Below the pieces are notes generated by a model that saw only the letters and a program-made list of their open reading frames with translations, searched no databases and had not been told where the DNA came from. From Pseudonocardia ammonioxydans (GTDB lineage: Bacteria > Actinomycetota > Actinomycetes > Mycobacteriales > Pseudonocardiaceae), in the NCBI RefSeq assembly GCF_900115005.1, contig NZ_FOUY01000030.1:21939-85938 (forward strand): a DNA stretch of 64,000 nucleotides. Reading direction: 5' to 3'. The position numbers and the translations under genes were made by a program. Below, piece by piece: positions 33,754 to 42,068 of this stretch (the stretch's first letter is position 1; each line of letters begins with the position of its first letter).

Positions 33754-33766
33754 GTACCACTGGTCC
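33754..33766. promoter_or_regulatory. GntR operator B (GTACCA-C-TGGTCC)
   Basis: Five of six arm positions are symmetric. It covers the likely -10 of the gntR gene (TACCAC at 33755, with TTGCAT 17 bp upstream), so binding should repress the gntR-kinase-murQ-anmK operon. Confidence 0.65.
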
Positions 33767-33783
33767 ATCTTTTGGGAGGGACG

Positions 33784-34497
33784 ATGAAGTACCGGCGGCT
33801 GCACGACGAGCTGCGCGAGCGGGTGGACGCGATGGCGGCGGGTGAGCCCCTGCCGCCCGAGCGCGAGCTCGCCCGCGAGGTCGGCGTCTCGCGCACCACG
33901 CTGCGCCGGGCCGTCGACGAGCTGGTCGCGGCCGGTCGCCTGCGTCGCAGGCAGGGCGCGGGCGTGTTCGCCGTCGGGCCGCGGATCGCGCACGCGCTCA
34001 CCGCCACGTCGTTCTCCGCCGACATGCGGGCCCGCGGCCTGGAGCCGGCCACCCGGATCGTGGAGTTCGAGAGTGGTCCGGCCGGTCCCCGGCTGGGGCG
34101 CAGGCTGGAGGTCTCGCCGGACGCGACCGTCGTCCGGGCGCTGCGCCTGCGCCTCGCCGATGCCGAGCCGATGGCCCTGGAGACCCTGCACGTCCCGGCC
34201 GACCTCGTGCCCGGGCTGGACGAGGAGGCGCTGGCCGCGTCGTCGTACTACGAGTTGCTGGCCCGGCACGGCCACGCCGTGGCGGGCGGCCGGCAGTCCA
34301 TCGAGCCGACCGTCACCGACGGGCCCGAGTCCACGCTGCTCGGGGTGCCGGTGCACAGCCCCGCGCTGCTGTTCGAACGGGTCACCCGGGACAGCGGCGG
34401 ACGGGTGCTCGAGTTCGTCCGGGCGGTCTACCGCGGCGACCGCTACCGCATCGAGACCGAGATCGCGCCGGTCGCGGTCCCGGCGGTGACGCCGTGA
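33784..34497 (+). CDS. GntR/HutC-family regulator with UTRA domain (NagR/DasR-like)
   Basis: The 237-residue protein has an N-terminal winged helix (LPPERELAREVGVSRTTLRR, about residues 20-40) and a C-terminal UTRA effector domain (LRLRLADAEPMALETLHVP, EPTVTDGPESTLLGVPVHSP). Relatives bind phosphorylated amino sugars and release DNA. Flanking genes for amino-sugar and MurNAc-6-phosphate use, and two TGGTCC-type dyads upstream, support control of this locus. ATG 33784 has GGGAGGG 4 nt upstream, and the stop overlaps the next GTG. Confidence 0.87.
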   Translation: MKYRRLHDELRERVDAMAAGEPLPPERELAREVGVSRTTLRRAVDELVAAGRLRRRQGAGVFAVGPRIAHALTATSFSADMRARGLEPATRIVEFESGPAGPRLGRRLEVSPDATVVRALRLRLADAEPMALETLHVPADLVPGLDEEALAASSYYELLARHGHAVAGGRQSIEPTVTDGPESTLLGVPVHSPALLFERVTRDSGGRVLEFVRAVYRGDRYRIETEIAPVAVPAVTP

Positions 34498-35543
34498 CCC
34501 GGCTGCTGACGCTCGACGTCGGCAAGACCGGCTGCCGCGCGGCGCTGGTGGAGCACGGTGTGCGGGTCGCGACCGGCGCGTGGGCCGGGGCGGCCGGGGT
34601 GGCCGACCGCGACGGGGTCGCCCGCGCCCTCACCGCCGTCGCCGGTGCCACCGGCGGCTGGCCCGCACCGGACGCCGTCGGTGCGGGACTGGCCGGGCTG
34701 GCGTCCGCCCCGCAGCGGGCCTCCGCGCTGGCCGACGGCCTGCGCGCCCGGTTCGGCCCGGCCGTGCGGGTGCTGCTGACCAGCGACATGACGACCTGGC
34801 ACGCGGGCGCGCTGGGCGGTGCGCCCGGTGTGGTGCTGGCCGCGGGCACCGGGACGGTGGCGCTGGGGATCGACGACGGCGGTCGGTGCGCCCGGGTGGA
34901 CGGCTGGGGCCACCTGCTCGGCGACGACGGCGGCGGCTACGCCATCGGCCGGGCCGGCCTGGCTGCGGCGCTGCGGTCGCACGACGGGCGGCCCGGCGGA
35001 TCCGCGGCGCTGCTCGCGCTGCTGCGCGAACGCTACGGCGATCCGGAGGGGCTGCCCGGCCGCGTCCACGGCTCGGACAACCCGCCCCGGGAGATCGCGG
35101 CCTTCGCCCCCGACGTCCTGGCGGCCGCCGACGACGGCAACCCGGTCGCCACGACGATCGTCGCCCGGGCCGCCACGGCCCTCGCCGACGCCGCAGCCGC
35201 AGCGCGGGACCGGCTCGCGGGGGACCGGACCGGCGGATCGGAGGAGGCGCGGGTCGGCGGGGCGCCCACCCGGAGCCCGAGCGGCGCTGCACCCTCCGGC
35301 GGACCGCGCCGGGACCGGCACCGCGGCACCCCCGGCGCCGGTACCTGCGCGGTCGCGTGCGGTGGCGGCCTCCTCGCCGCCGGTGGGGCCCTGACCGGGC
35401 ACCTCGACACGGCGCTCGCCGCCCGTTCGCTGTCCCGTACCCGCCCGCTCGGTGACGCCCTCGACGGTGCCCGTCTGATCCTGGAGGACCCGACCGTGCC
35501 GCACCACGCCCTGCTCGTGCAGACGACCGGAGACGCCCGGTGA
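34494..35543 (+). CDS. BadF/BadG-type sugar kinase, probably N-acetylglucosamine kinase
   Basis: The 349-residue protein belongs to the ASKHA ATPases of the BadF/NAGK group: LLTLDVGKTGCRAALV is the phosphate-1 loop, LLTSDMTTWHAGAL the catalytic Asp region, and VLAAGTGTVALGIDDGG the phosphate-2 loop. A C-terminal insert (GGSEEARVGGAPTRSPSG-like) is Gly/Arg-rich and unusual. It should phosphorylate GlcNAc or a related wall amino sugar. It starts at a GTGA overlap with gntR and ends in a GTGA overlap with murQ, so it is part of the recycling operon. Confidence 0.8.
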   Translation: MTRLLTLDVGKTGCRAALVEHGVRVATGAWAGAAGVADRDGVARALTAVAGATGGWPAPDAVGAGLAGLASAPQRASALADGLRARFGPAVRVLLTSDMTTWHAGALGGAPGVVLAAGTGTVALGIDDGGRCARVDGWGHLLGDDGGGYAIGRAGLAAALRSHDGRPGGSAALLALLRERYGDPEGLPGRVHGSDNPPREIAAFAPDVLAAADDGNPVATTIVARAATALADAAAAARDRLAGDRTGGSEEARVGGAPTRSPSGAAPSGGPRRDRHRGTPGAGTCAVACGGGLLAAGGALTGHLDTALAARSLSRTRPLGDALDGARLILEDPTVPHHALLVQTTGDAR

Positions 35544-36517
35544 CCGGGGAGCTGCCGACCGGGGACCTGCCGGCCGCGGACCCGCCGGCCGAGGATCTGC
35601 CGGCCGAGAACCTGGGCGCGCTCGCCACCGAGCGCTCCCGTCCCGATCTCACCGACCTGGACCAGTGGTCCACCCGCCGGCTCGTCGAGCTGATCACCGG
35701 GGAGGACGTCGCGGTGGCCGGTGCGGTGCACGCCGAGGCGGACCGGATCGCCGCGGTCGCCGAGCTCGCCGTCGGATGCCTGGACCGCGGCGGCCGGATG
35801 ATCTACGGCGGCGCCGGGACCGCCGGCCGGCTCGCAGTCCTCGACGCCACCGAGCTCGCCCCCACCTACGGCGTCGGCGCCGACCGGGTCGTCGCGCTGC
35901 TGGCGGGTGGCCCCGCGGCGATGACCGCGGCGGTCGAGGGCGCCGAGGACGACACCGCCGCCGCGGCGGCCGACCTGGCCGCGCTGGACCCCGGCCCGGA
36001 CGACCTGGTGATCGCGGTGAGCGCGTCCGGCCGCACCCCGTACGCCTGCGCGCTGCTCGTCGCCGCCCGCGCGGCCGGGGCCGCGACGGCCTCGGTCGCG
36101 AACAACCCGGGCAGCCGGCTCGCCGCGCTCGCCGACGTCGCGATCATCCTCGACACCGGCCCGGAGATCGTCGCCGGCTCGACCCGGATGAAGGCCGGGA
36201 CCAGCCAGAAGATGCTGCTCACCGCGCTGTCGACGGCCGTGATGGTGCGGCTGGGCAAGGTGCACCGCAACCTGATGGTCGACGTGGCCGCCACCAACGT
36301 GAAGCTGCGGGTGCGGGCCGAGCGGATCGTCGGCGAGGCCACCGGGGCGGAGCCGGACGCGGTCCGGTCCGCCCTCGACGACGCCGGCGGACACGCCAAG
36401 ACCGCGATCGTCGCCCTGCTCGCGGGTGTCGACGCCCGGCGCGCGGCCGCGGCGCTGAGCGCTGCCGGGGGCCGGGTCGCCCGCGCGCTCACGGTCGCCG
36501 CCGGGAGCACCCGGTGA
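35540..36517 (+). CDS. murQ: N-acetylmuramic acid 6-phosphate etherase
   Basis: The 325-residue SIS-fold lyase shows LDQWSTRRLVELITGEDV, GGAGTAGRLAVLDATELAPT (sugar-phosphate loop and catalytic Glu, about residues 92-110), GASGRTPY-like VSASGRTPYA, and the very conserved GSTRMKAGTSQKMLL. It cleaves the D-lactyl ether of MurNAc-6-phosphate to GlcNAc-6-phosphate, the NagA substrate. The first ~40 residues are a family-atypical repeat of LPAADPPAEDLPAEN. GTGA overlaps join it to the kinase upstream and anmK downstream. Confidence 0.92.
   Translation: MTGELPTGDLPAADPPAEDLPAENLGALATERSRPDLTDLDQWSTRRLVELITGEDVAVAGAVHAEADRIAAVAELAVGCLDRGGRMIYGGAGTAGRLAVLDATELAPTYGVGADRVVALLAGGPAAMTAAVEGAEDDTAAAAADLAALDPGPDDLVIAVSASGRTPYACALLVAARAAGAATASVANNPGSRLAALADVAIILDTGPEIVAGSTRMKAGTSQKMLLTALSTAVMVRLGKVHRNLMVDVAATNVKLRVRAERIVGEATGAEPDAVRSALDDAGGHAKTAIVALLAGVDARRAAAALSAAGGRVARALTVAAGSTR
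35658..35672. promoter_or_regulatory. intragenic copy of the GntR operator (TGGACCA-G-TGGTCCA)
   Basis: The 13-bp core GGACCAGTGGTCC is identical to operator A and lies 118 bp inside murQ, where it encodes the conserved Asp-Gln-Trp-Ser-Thr. It may be a roadblock or looping site, or be fixed by the protein sequence. Confidence 0.35.
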
Positions 36518-37704
36518 TCGTCGTCGGGCTGTCCTCGGGCACCTCGGTCGACGGCATCGACGTCGCCGCGGCCGAGCTGGAGCTCACCGGCGACACCGTC
36601 GTTTTCACCCCGCTGGGGCATCTGGAGGTGCCGTTCGCACCGGAGCTGCGCACGGCCGTCCTGGACGCCCTGCCGCCCGCCCCGACCACGCTCGACGCCG
36701 TCGCCCGGATCGACACCGGGCTCGGCCGGGCATTCGCCACGGCCGCGCTGCGCGGCATCGACGACCTCGCCGGTGGGCGCGCCGACCTCGTCGCCTCCCA
36801 CGGCCAGACGCTGTTCCACTGGGTCGAGGGCGACCGGGTGCACGGGACCCTGCAGCTCGGCCAGCCGGCCTGGATCGCCGAGGCCACCGGCCTGCCCGTG
36901 GTGTCGGACCTGCGCGCCCGCGACGTCGCCGCGGGCGGGCACGGCGCGCCGCTCGCCTCCGTCCTCGACGTGCTGCTGCTCGGCGACCGCGCCGCGCGGG
37001 CGGGGGGACCGGTGGCCGCGCTGAACCTGGGCGGGATCGCCAACGTGACCGTGGTCGGCCCGGCGGGAGCGACCACAGCCTTCGACACCGGCCCGGCCAA
37101 CGCGCTGCTCGACGCCGCCGTGCGGGCCGCGACCGGCGAGCACCGCGACACCGACGGCCGGCGCGCCGCCCGCGGCACCGTCGACGAGCACGCGCTGGCC
37201 CGGCTGCAGGCCGAGCCGTACTACGGGCTGCGCCCGCCGAAGAGCACCGGCAAGGAGCTGTTCGACACCGGCTACGTCGACCGGGTGCTGGGCGGGCGCG
37301 CGATCGCGCTCGACGACCTGCTCGCCACCCTCGTCGAGCTGACCGCGACCACCGTCGCCGACGCGCTGCGCCCGCACGGCGTGCGCGAGGTGCTGGTCTC
37401 CGGCGGCGGGGCGCGCAACCCCGCAATGGTCGCCGCGCTGGAGCGCCACCTCGCCCCGGCCCGGCTCGTCCCGATCTCGGAGACGGGCCTGCCCGGCGAC
37501 GGGAAGGAGGCCCTGCTGTTCGCCCTGCTCGGGTTCCTGACCTGGCACGGCGTGCCCTCGACCGTCCCGTCCTGCACCGGGGCCCGCGCCCCCACGATCG
37601 CCGGGCGGATCAGCCCCGGCGCCCACCCGTTGCGCCTGCCCGGGCCGGCGGAGCCACCTGCCCGGCTGCGGGTCGGCGCGGGAGCCGCCCCACCCGGGAC
37701 CTGA
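36514..37704 (+). CDS. anmK: anhydro-N-acetylmuramic acid kinase
   Basis: The 396-residue ASKHA kinase begins VVGLSSGTSVDGIDVAAAE, the AnmK signature, followed by LVASHGQTLFHW, GQPAWIAEATGLPVVSDLRA, LNLGGIANVT, FDTGPANALLDA and STGKELFDTGY. It opens and phosphorylates 1,6-anhydroMurNAc to MurNAc-6-phosphate for MurQ. GTG 36514 overlaps the murQ stop. The last ~50 residues past VPSTVPSCTGARAPTIAGRI are a Pro/Ala-rich extension. Confidence 0.92.
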   Translation: MIVVGLSSGTSVDGIDVAAAELELTGDTVVFTPLGHLEVPFAPELRTAVLDALPPAPTTLDAVARIDTGLGRAFATAALRGIDDLAGGRADLVASHGQTLFHWVEGDRVHGTLQLGQPAWIAEATGLPVVSDLRARDVAAGGHGAPLASVLDVLLLGDRAARAGGPVAALNLGGIANVTVVGPAGATTAFDTGPANALLDAAVRAATGEHRDTDGRRAARGTVDEHALARLQAEPYYGLRPPKSTGKELFDTGYVDRVLGGRAIALDDLLATLVELTATTVADALRPHGVREVLVSGGGARNPAMVAALERHLAPARLVPISETGLPGDGKEALLFALLGFLTWHGVPSTVPSCTGARAPTIAGRISPGAHPLRLPGPAEPPARLRVGAGAAPPGT

Positions 37705-37740
37705 GCCGGACCACCTGCCACCACCAGACCGGGAGCCGCG

Positions 37741-39234
37741 ATGCTGCGCACCCTCGACCTGATCGTGATCGTCGCCTACCTGGTGCTCTCGCTGGGCATC
37801 GGGCTCTGGATGTCCGGGCGGCAACGGTCCAACGACGACTACTTCCTCGGCGGGCGGGAGCTGCCCTGGTGGGCGATCTCGCTGTCGGTCGTCGCGACCG
37901 AGACCTCGGCCCTGACGGTGATCAGCGTGCCGACGGTGGCCTACCTCGGGTCGCTGACCTACCTGCAGCTGGCGCTGGGCTACCTGATCGGGCGGATCGT
38001 CGTCGCGTTCGTGCTGCTGCCGCGCTACGCCGCCGGGAAGCTCACCACCGCCTACGGCTACCTCGGGCAGCGGTTCGGCCGCGGCATGCAGGGCACCGCG
38101 TCGGTGGCGTTCCTGCTGACCCGGCTGCTCGCCGACGGCGTGCGGATGTTCGCCGCGGCCATCCCGGTCAAGGTCATCCTGTCCGGGCTCGGCATCGACG
38201 TGTCGTTCTTCTGGATCATCGTGGTGCTGTCGCTGGTGACCGTCGCCTACACCTTCCTGGGCGGGATCCGGGCGGTGGTCTGGACCGACGTCATGCAGAT
38301 GGCCCTCTACATGGTGGGCGGGATCGTCGCGCTGGCCGTGATCGGCCCGCAGCTGCCCGCCGGCTTCTGGGACGACGCGGTCGCCCAGGGCAAGACCCAG
38401 CTGCTCGACTTCGCCTCGAACCCGGTCTCCGAGCCGTACGCGTTCCTGACCGCGGTCGTCGGCGGCGCGCTGCTGTCGATGGCCAGCCACGGCGTCGACC
38501 AGATCATCGTGCAGCGGCTGCTGTCGTGCCGCACCGTGCGCGACGGGCAGAAGGCGCTGATCTTCTCCGCCGTGATCGTCGCGGTGCAGTTCGCGCTGTT
38601 CCTGGTCGTCGGCCTGTTCCTGTGGGGCTACTACCGCGGCGCGTCGCCGGCCCAGCTCGGCCTGCAGACCGGGGACGAGATCTTCCCGAGGTTCATCGTC
38701 GAGGGCCTGCCCACCGGGGTCTCCGGCCTGCTGCTCGCCGGGATCCTCGCCGCGGCGATGTCGACCCTGAGCTCGTCGCTGTCGGCGCTGTCGTCGTCGA
38801 CGGTGATCGACCTGGTGCAGACGCTGTCCCGGCGCGAGCTGACCGCGCGGCAGGGCATCCGGCTGTCCCGGACGACGACGCTCGGCTGGGGCCTGGTCTT
38901 CATCGTGTTCGCGAACCTGTTCACCTCCACCGACGACCCGGTCGTCGAGCTGGGCCTGTCGGTGGCCGGGATCACCTACGGCGGGCTGCTGGGGGCGTTC
39001 GCGCTGGGCATGTTCGTCCCGCGGGCGCGCCAGGGTGATGCGATCGCCGGGTTCGCGGTCGCCGTCGCGGTGATGGGGTCGCTGTTCCTGTTCGCCCCGG
39101 ACGCCGTCGGCTTCACCTGGTACACCGCGATCGGCCTGGTCATCACGATGGTCCTGGGGTCTCTGCTGGCGTTGCGCCACCGCACGGCGGTGCGGCGGGA
39201 ATCCGCGGACGACGCCGCGCGTTCGGATGCGTGA
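37741..39234 (+). CDS. sodium:solute symporter (SSS family), probable wall-sugar importer
   Basis: The 497-residue protein has about 13 membrane helices. LGIGLWMSGRQRSNDDYFLGG, PWWAISLSVVATETSALT and a central GGIRAVVWTDVMQM are standard for the SSS fold, and LAAAMSTLSSSLSALSSS contains the sodium-site Ser/Thr cluster. It follows anmK by 36 bp in the same direction, so it is the best candidate to import the sugar handled by AnmK/MurQ or the kinase. The actual substrate (MurNAc, anhydroMurNAc, GlcNAc or sialic acid) is inferred from context only. Confidence 0.82.
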   Translation: MLRTLDLIVIVAYLVLSLGIGLWMSGRQRSNDDYFLGGRELPWWAISLSVVATETSALTVISVPTVAYLGSLTYLQLALGYLIGRIVVAFVLLPRYAAGKLTTAYGYLGQRFGRGMQGTASVAFLLTRLLADGVRMFAAAIPVKVILSGLGIDVSFFWIIVVLSLVTVAYTFLGGIRAVVWTDVMQMALYMVGGIVALAVIGPQLPAGFWDDAVAQGKTQLLDFASNPVSEPYAFLTAVVGGALLSMASHGVDQIIVQRLLSCRTVRDGQKALIFSAVIVAVQFALFLVVGLFLWGYYRGASPAQLGLQTGDEIFPRFIVEGLPTGVSGLLLAGILAAAMSTLSSSLSALSSSTVIDLVQTLSRRELTARQGIRLSRTTTLGWGLVFIVFANLFTSTDDPVVELGLSVAGITYGGLLGAFALGMFVPRARQGDAIAGFAVAVAVMGSLFLFAPDAVGFTWYTAIGLVITMVLGSLLALRHRTAVRRESADDAARSDA

Positions 39235-39252
39235 GCGCACCCGACACGCAGG

Positions 39253-39258
39253 TAGGTT
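39253..39258 (+). promoter_or_regulatory. -10 element (TAGGTT) of leaderless mshC promoter
   Basis: TAGGTT ends 7 nt before ATG 39266; no Shine-Dalgarno sequence is present. Confidence 0.5.
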
Positions 39259-39265
39259 TGACCGT

Positions 39266-40504
39266 ATGGACACCTGGGCCCCGACCGACGTCCCGGCACT
39301 GGAGGGCAGCGGACCACCGCTGCGGCTGCACGACACCGCCACCGGTCGGGTCCGACCGACCGCCCCGGGCCCGGTCGCGACGATGTACGTCTGCGGCATC
39401 ACCCCCTACGACGCGACGCACCTGGGCCACGCGGCGACCTACCTGACGTTCGACCTGGTCAACCGGCTGTGGCGCGACCTCGGGCACGAGGTGCACTACG
39501 TCCAGAACGTCACCGACATCGACGAGCCGCTGCTCGAGCGTGCCGAACGCGACCAGGACGACTGGGTCGTGCTCGGCCTGCGCGAGACCGCGCTGTTCCG
39601 GGAGGACATGGAGGCGCTGCGGGTGCTGCCGCCGCGCCAGTTCGTCGGCGCGGTGGAGTCGATCCCGGAGATCGCCGAGCTGGTCGAGAAGCTCGTCGCC
39701 TCCGGGGCGGCGTACCGGCTCGACGACCCCGAGTACCCGGACGTCTACCACGACGTCGAGGCGACCGGGCGGTTCGGCTACGAGTCGAACTACGACCTGG
39801 ACACGATGCTGCGGTTCTCCGCGGAACGCGGCGGTGACCCGGACCGGCCCGGCAAGCGCAACCCGCTCGACCCGCTGCTGTGGCGGATGGCCCGCCCCGG
39901 CGAGCCGTCCTGGGACTCCGGCCTCGGCCGGGGCCGCCCCGGCTGGCACGTCGAGTGCGCCGCGATCGGGCTGAACCGGCTCGGCCCGCAGATCGACCTC
40001 AACGGCGGCGGCTCGGACCTGATCTTCCCGCACCACGAGTGCGGGGCGCTGCACGCCGAGTCGCTGACCGGCGAGCACCCGTTCGCGCGGCACTACGTGC
40101 ACACCGGGATGATCGGGCTGGACGGCGAGAAGATGTCGAAGTCCAAGGGGAACCTGGTCTTCGTGTCCAAGCTGCGCAACTCCGAGGTGGACCCGAACGT
40201 CATCCGGGTCGCGCTGCTCGACGGGCACTACCGCGTCGACCGCTCCTGGACCGACGACGTGCACGCGCGCGGCGAGCAGCGGGTGGCCCGCTGGCGCGAG
40301 GCCGTGGAGCTCGAGGCGGGCCCGGACGCGTCCGAGCTGGTGACCAAGCTGCGCACGCACCTGGCCGACGACCTCGACACCCCCGGGGCGCTCGCGGCCG
40401 TCGACGCCTGGGCCGAGGAGGCGCTGACCCGCCGCGGCACCGACACCGGTGCGCCGCAGCTGGCCCGCACCGCCCTGGACGCCCTGCTCGGCGTGCGTCT
40501 CTGA
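39266..40504 (+). CDS. mshC: L-cysteine:1D-myo-inosityl 2-amino-2-deoxy-alpha-D-glucopyranoside ligase
   Basis: The 412-residue enzyme is a cysteinyl-tRNA-synthetase relative without the anticodon-binding end. It has MYVCGITPYDATHLGHAATY (zinc Cys ~43 and the HIGH-type motif ~50), GWHVECAAIGL, FPHHECGALHAES and the KMSKSKGN motif (~289). It joins Cys to GlcN-inositol in mycothiol synthesis, using ATP. ATG 39266 gives the usual family length and fits the promoter. The gene order mshC with PAC2 nearby is common in actinobacteria. Confidence 0.94.
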   Translation: MDTWAPTDVPALEGSGPPLRLHDTATGRVRPTAPGPVATMYVCGITPYDATHLGHAATYLTFDLVNRLWRDLGHEVHYVQNVTDIDEPLLERAERDQDDWVVLGLRETALFREDMEALRVLPPRQFVGAVESIPEIAELVEKLVASGAAYRLDDPEYPDVYHDVEATGRFGYESNYDLDTMLRFSAERGGDPDRPGKRNPLDPLLWRMARPGEPSWDSGLGRGRPGWHVECAAIGLNRLGPQIDLNGGGSDLIFPHHECGALHAESLTGEHPFARHYVHTGMIGLDGEKMSKSKGNLVFVSKLRNSEVDPNVIRVALLDGHYRVDRSWTDDVHARGEQRVARWREAVELEAGPDASELVTKLRTHLADDLDTPGALAAVDAWAEEALTRRGTDTGAPQLARTALDALLGVRL

Positions 40505-40559
40505 CGTCCCGGCCCGTCCGGGGCCGGGGACCGTCGGCGGGGCGTGGTCGAATGGCGGC

Positions 40560-40925
40560 ATGGCCCGCAACGTGCTCGGCGGCGAGCTGGCGACCTGCTC
40601 GACCGACCCGCTGACCGGTTTCTACCGCAACGGATGCTGCGACACCGGCGGTGACGACGCCGGTGTGCACACGGTCTGTGCCCGGGTGACCGCGGAGTTC
40701 CTGGACTTCTCCCGCGAGCAGGGCAACGACCTGTCCACCCCGCGCCCGGAGTTCGGCTTCGCCGGACTCGCTCCCGGCGACCGCTGGTGCCTGTGCGCGA
40801 GCCGCTGGGCCGAGGCGCTGCGCGAGGGCGCCGCGCCGCAGGTGGTCCTCGAGGCCACCCACGCCCGCACGCTGGAGTGGGTCGACCTCGACGACCTGCG
40901 CGCGCACGCCGTCAGCCCCGGCTGA
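40560..40925 (+). CDS. DUF2237 family protein
   Basis: The 121-residue protein is a full DUF2237 domain: MARNVLGGELATCSTDPLTG, GFYRNGCCDTGGDDAGVHTVC and FGFAGLAPGDRWCLCASRW. The many conserved cysteines are characteristic; no function is established. It starts 55 bp after mshC and its end overlaps the convergent MFS gene by 14 bp. Confidence 0.85.
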   Translation: MARNVLGGELATCSTDPLTGFYRNGCCDTGGDDAGVHTVCARVTAEFLDFSREQGNDLSTPRPEFGFAGLAPGDRWCLCASRWAEALREGAAPQVVLEATHARTLEWVDLDDLRAHAVSPG

Positions 40926-42060
40926 CCCCCGGGTCCCGGTCGAGCGCCAGCACCGCGGGCACCCCGGCCACCAGCAGGCCCGCGGGCACGAGGAACCCGG
41001 CCAGCGGGTCGGCGTGGTAGACCGGTGTCAGCGCCACCGGGGAGGCGGCGGTCCCCGCGAAACGCACGGCCTGCACCACCGAGATCGCACCCGCGCTGTT
41101 CGGCAGGCCGGAGCCCAGCACCAGGGCGTTCACTCCGACCAGGATCAGCTGGCTGCACACCCCGCCCAGCGCCCAGCAGGCGACGACCGCGCCCAGCAGC
41201 GGCACGAACCCCATCAGCGCGACGAGCACGCCGCCGCCGACCGCGCCGGCCAGCACGCACCGGCGCGGTCCGAGCCGGTCCACCGCGCCGCCGATCAGCC
41301 GGGCGGTGAGGATCCCGGCGACCCCGAGCGCGGTGAGCACCAGCCCGCGTGGGCCCGCGCCGAGCCCGAAGTCCTCCTCGAGCCGGAGCGCGAGCAGGAA
41401 GTTCAGCCCGGCCAGGCAGCCCCAGCCCAGTCCGGCGACGAGACCGAGCCGCAGCACCGGTCGGGACCACGCCGACCGCAGCCGCGGCCGCGGGCCGCCG
41501 CGCGGCGCCGGTGCCGCGCCGCCCGGGATCCCGACCGCGGCGAGCAGCAGCGCCACCGCGGCCGCCCCGCCGAACGACAGCCGCCAGTCCACCTCGGCGG
41601 CCAGCCCGCCGAACAGCGGCGCCGAGGTCTGCCCGGCGGCCTGCAGCGAGCCGAACCAGCCCAGCGCCCGGCCGAGGCGGTCCGGCTCGACCGCCGCGGC
41701 GAGCGCGGCCAGCAGCAGGGGAGTGGTGAACGCGTTCGCCAGGCCCTGCAGGGCGCGCCCGGCCAGGAACACCGTCCAGGACGCCGCCAGCACGCAGGCC
41801 AGCGACGCGACGACGTAGAGCGCGTACCCGGCGACGACGGTGCGGGCCCGGCCCCACCGCTCGCCGAGCGTGCCGGACACCAGCATCGCGCCCGCGAACG
41901 GCAGCAGGTACGCCGTGATCGACACCGAGGCGGTCGCGGTGGGCACGCCGAAGTCGGCCCCCAGCTCGGGCAGCATCGCCGCGGTCAGCCCGCCGCCGAA
42001 CGGCCCGAGGAAGGCGCCGGCGAACAGCGCGCCCCGCCGGAGCGCCGGAAGGGCCCCCAC
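40912..42060 (-). CDS. MFS transporter (12 helices, drug/proton antiporter-like)
   Basis: The ~382-residue protein has about 12 hydrophobic helices with the MFS loop motif GTLGERWGRARTVVAGY between helices 2 and 3 and GRALQGLANAF after helix 4. Start GTG 42060 lies 8 bp after the PAC2 stop, so it is likely cotranscribed with PAC2. Substrate cannot be read. The open frame extends upstream but in that region the PAC2 frame is the coding one. Confidence 0.78.
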   Translation of the reverse strand: MGALPALRRGALFAGAFLGPFGGGLTAAMLPELGADFGVPTATASVSITAYLLPFAGAMLVSGTLGERWGRARTVVAGYALYVVASLACVLAASWTVFLAGRALQGLANAFTTPLLLAALAAAVEPDRLGRALGWFGSLQAAGQTSAPLFGGLAAEVDWRLSFGGAAAVALLLAAVGIPGGAAPAPRGGPRPRLRSAWSRPVLRLGLVAGLGWGCLAGLNFLLALRLEEDFGLGAGPRGLVLTALGVAGILTARLIGGAVDRLGPRRCVLAGAVGGGVLVALMGFVPLLGAVVACWALGGVCSQLILVGVNALVLGSGLPNSAGAISVVQAVRFAGTAASPVALTPVYHADPLAGFLVPAGLLVAGVPAVLALDRDPGVSRG

Positions 42061-42068
42061 CGCCGGCG

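Noticed and set aside
35866..39402. 1178-residue open frame on the minus strand over murQ, anmK and the symporter
   Set aside because: Composition is Gln/His/Arg/Gly-rich and without domains, and the plus-strand genes have full family matches.
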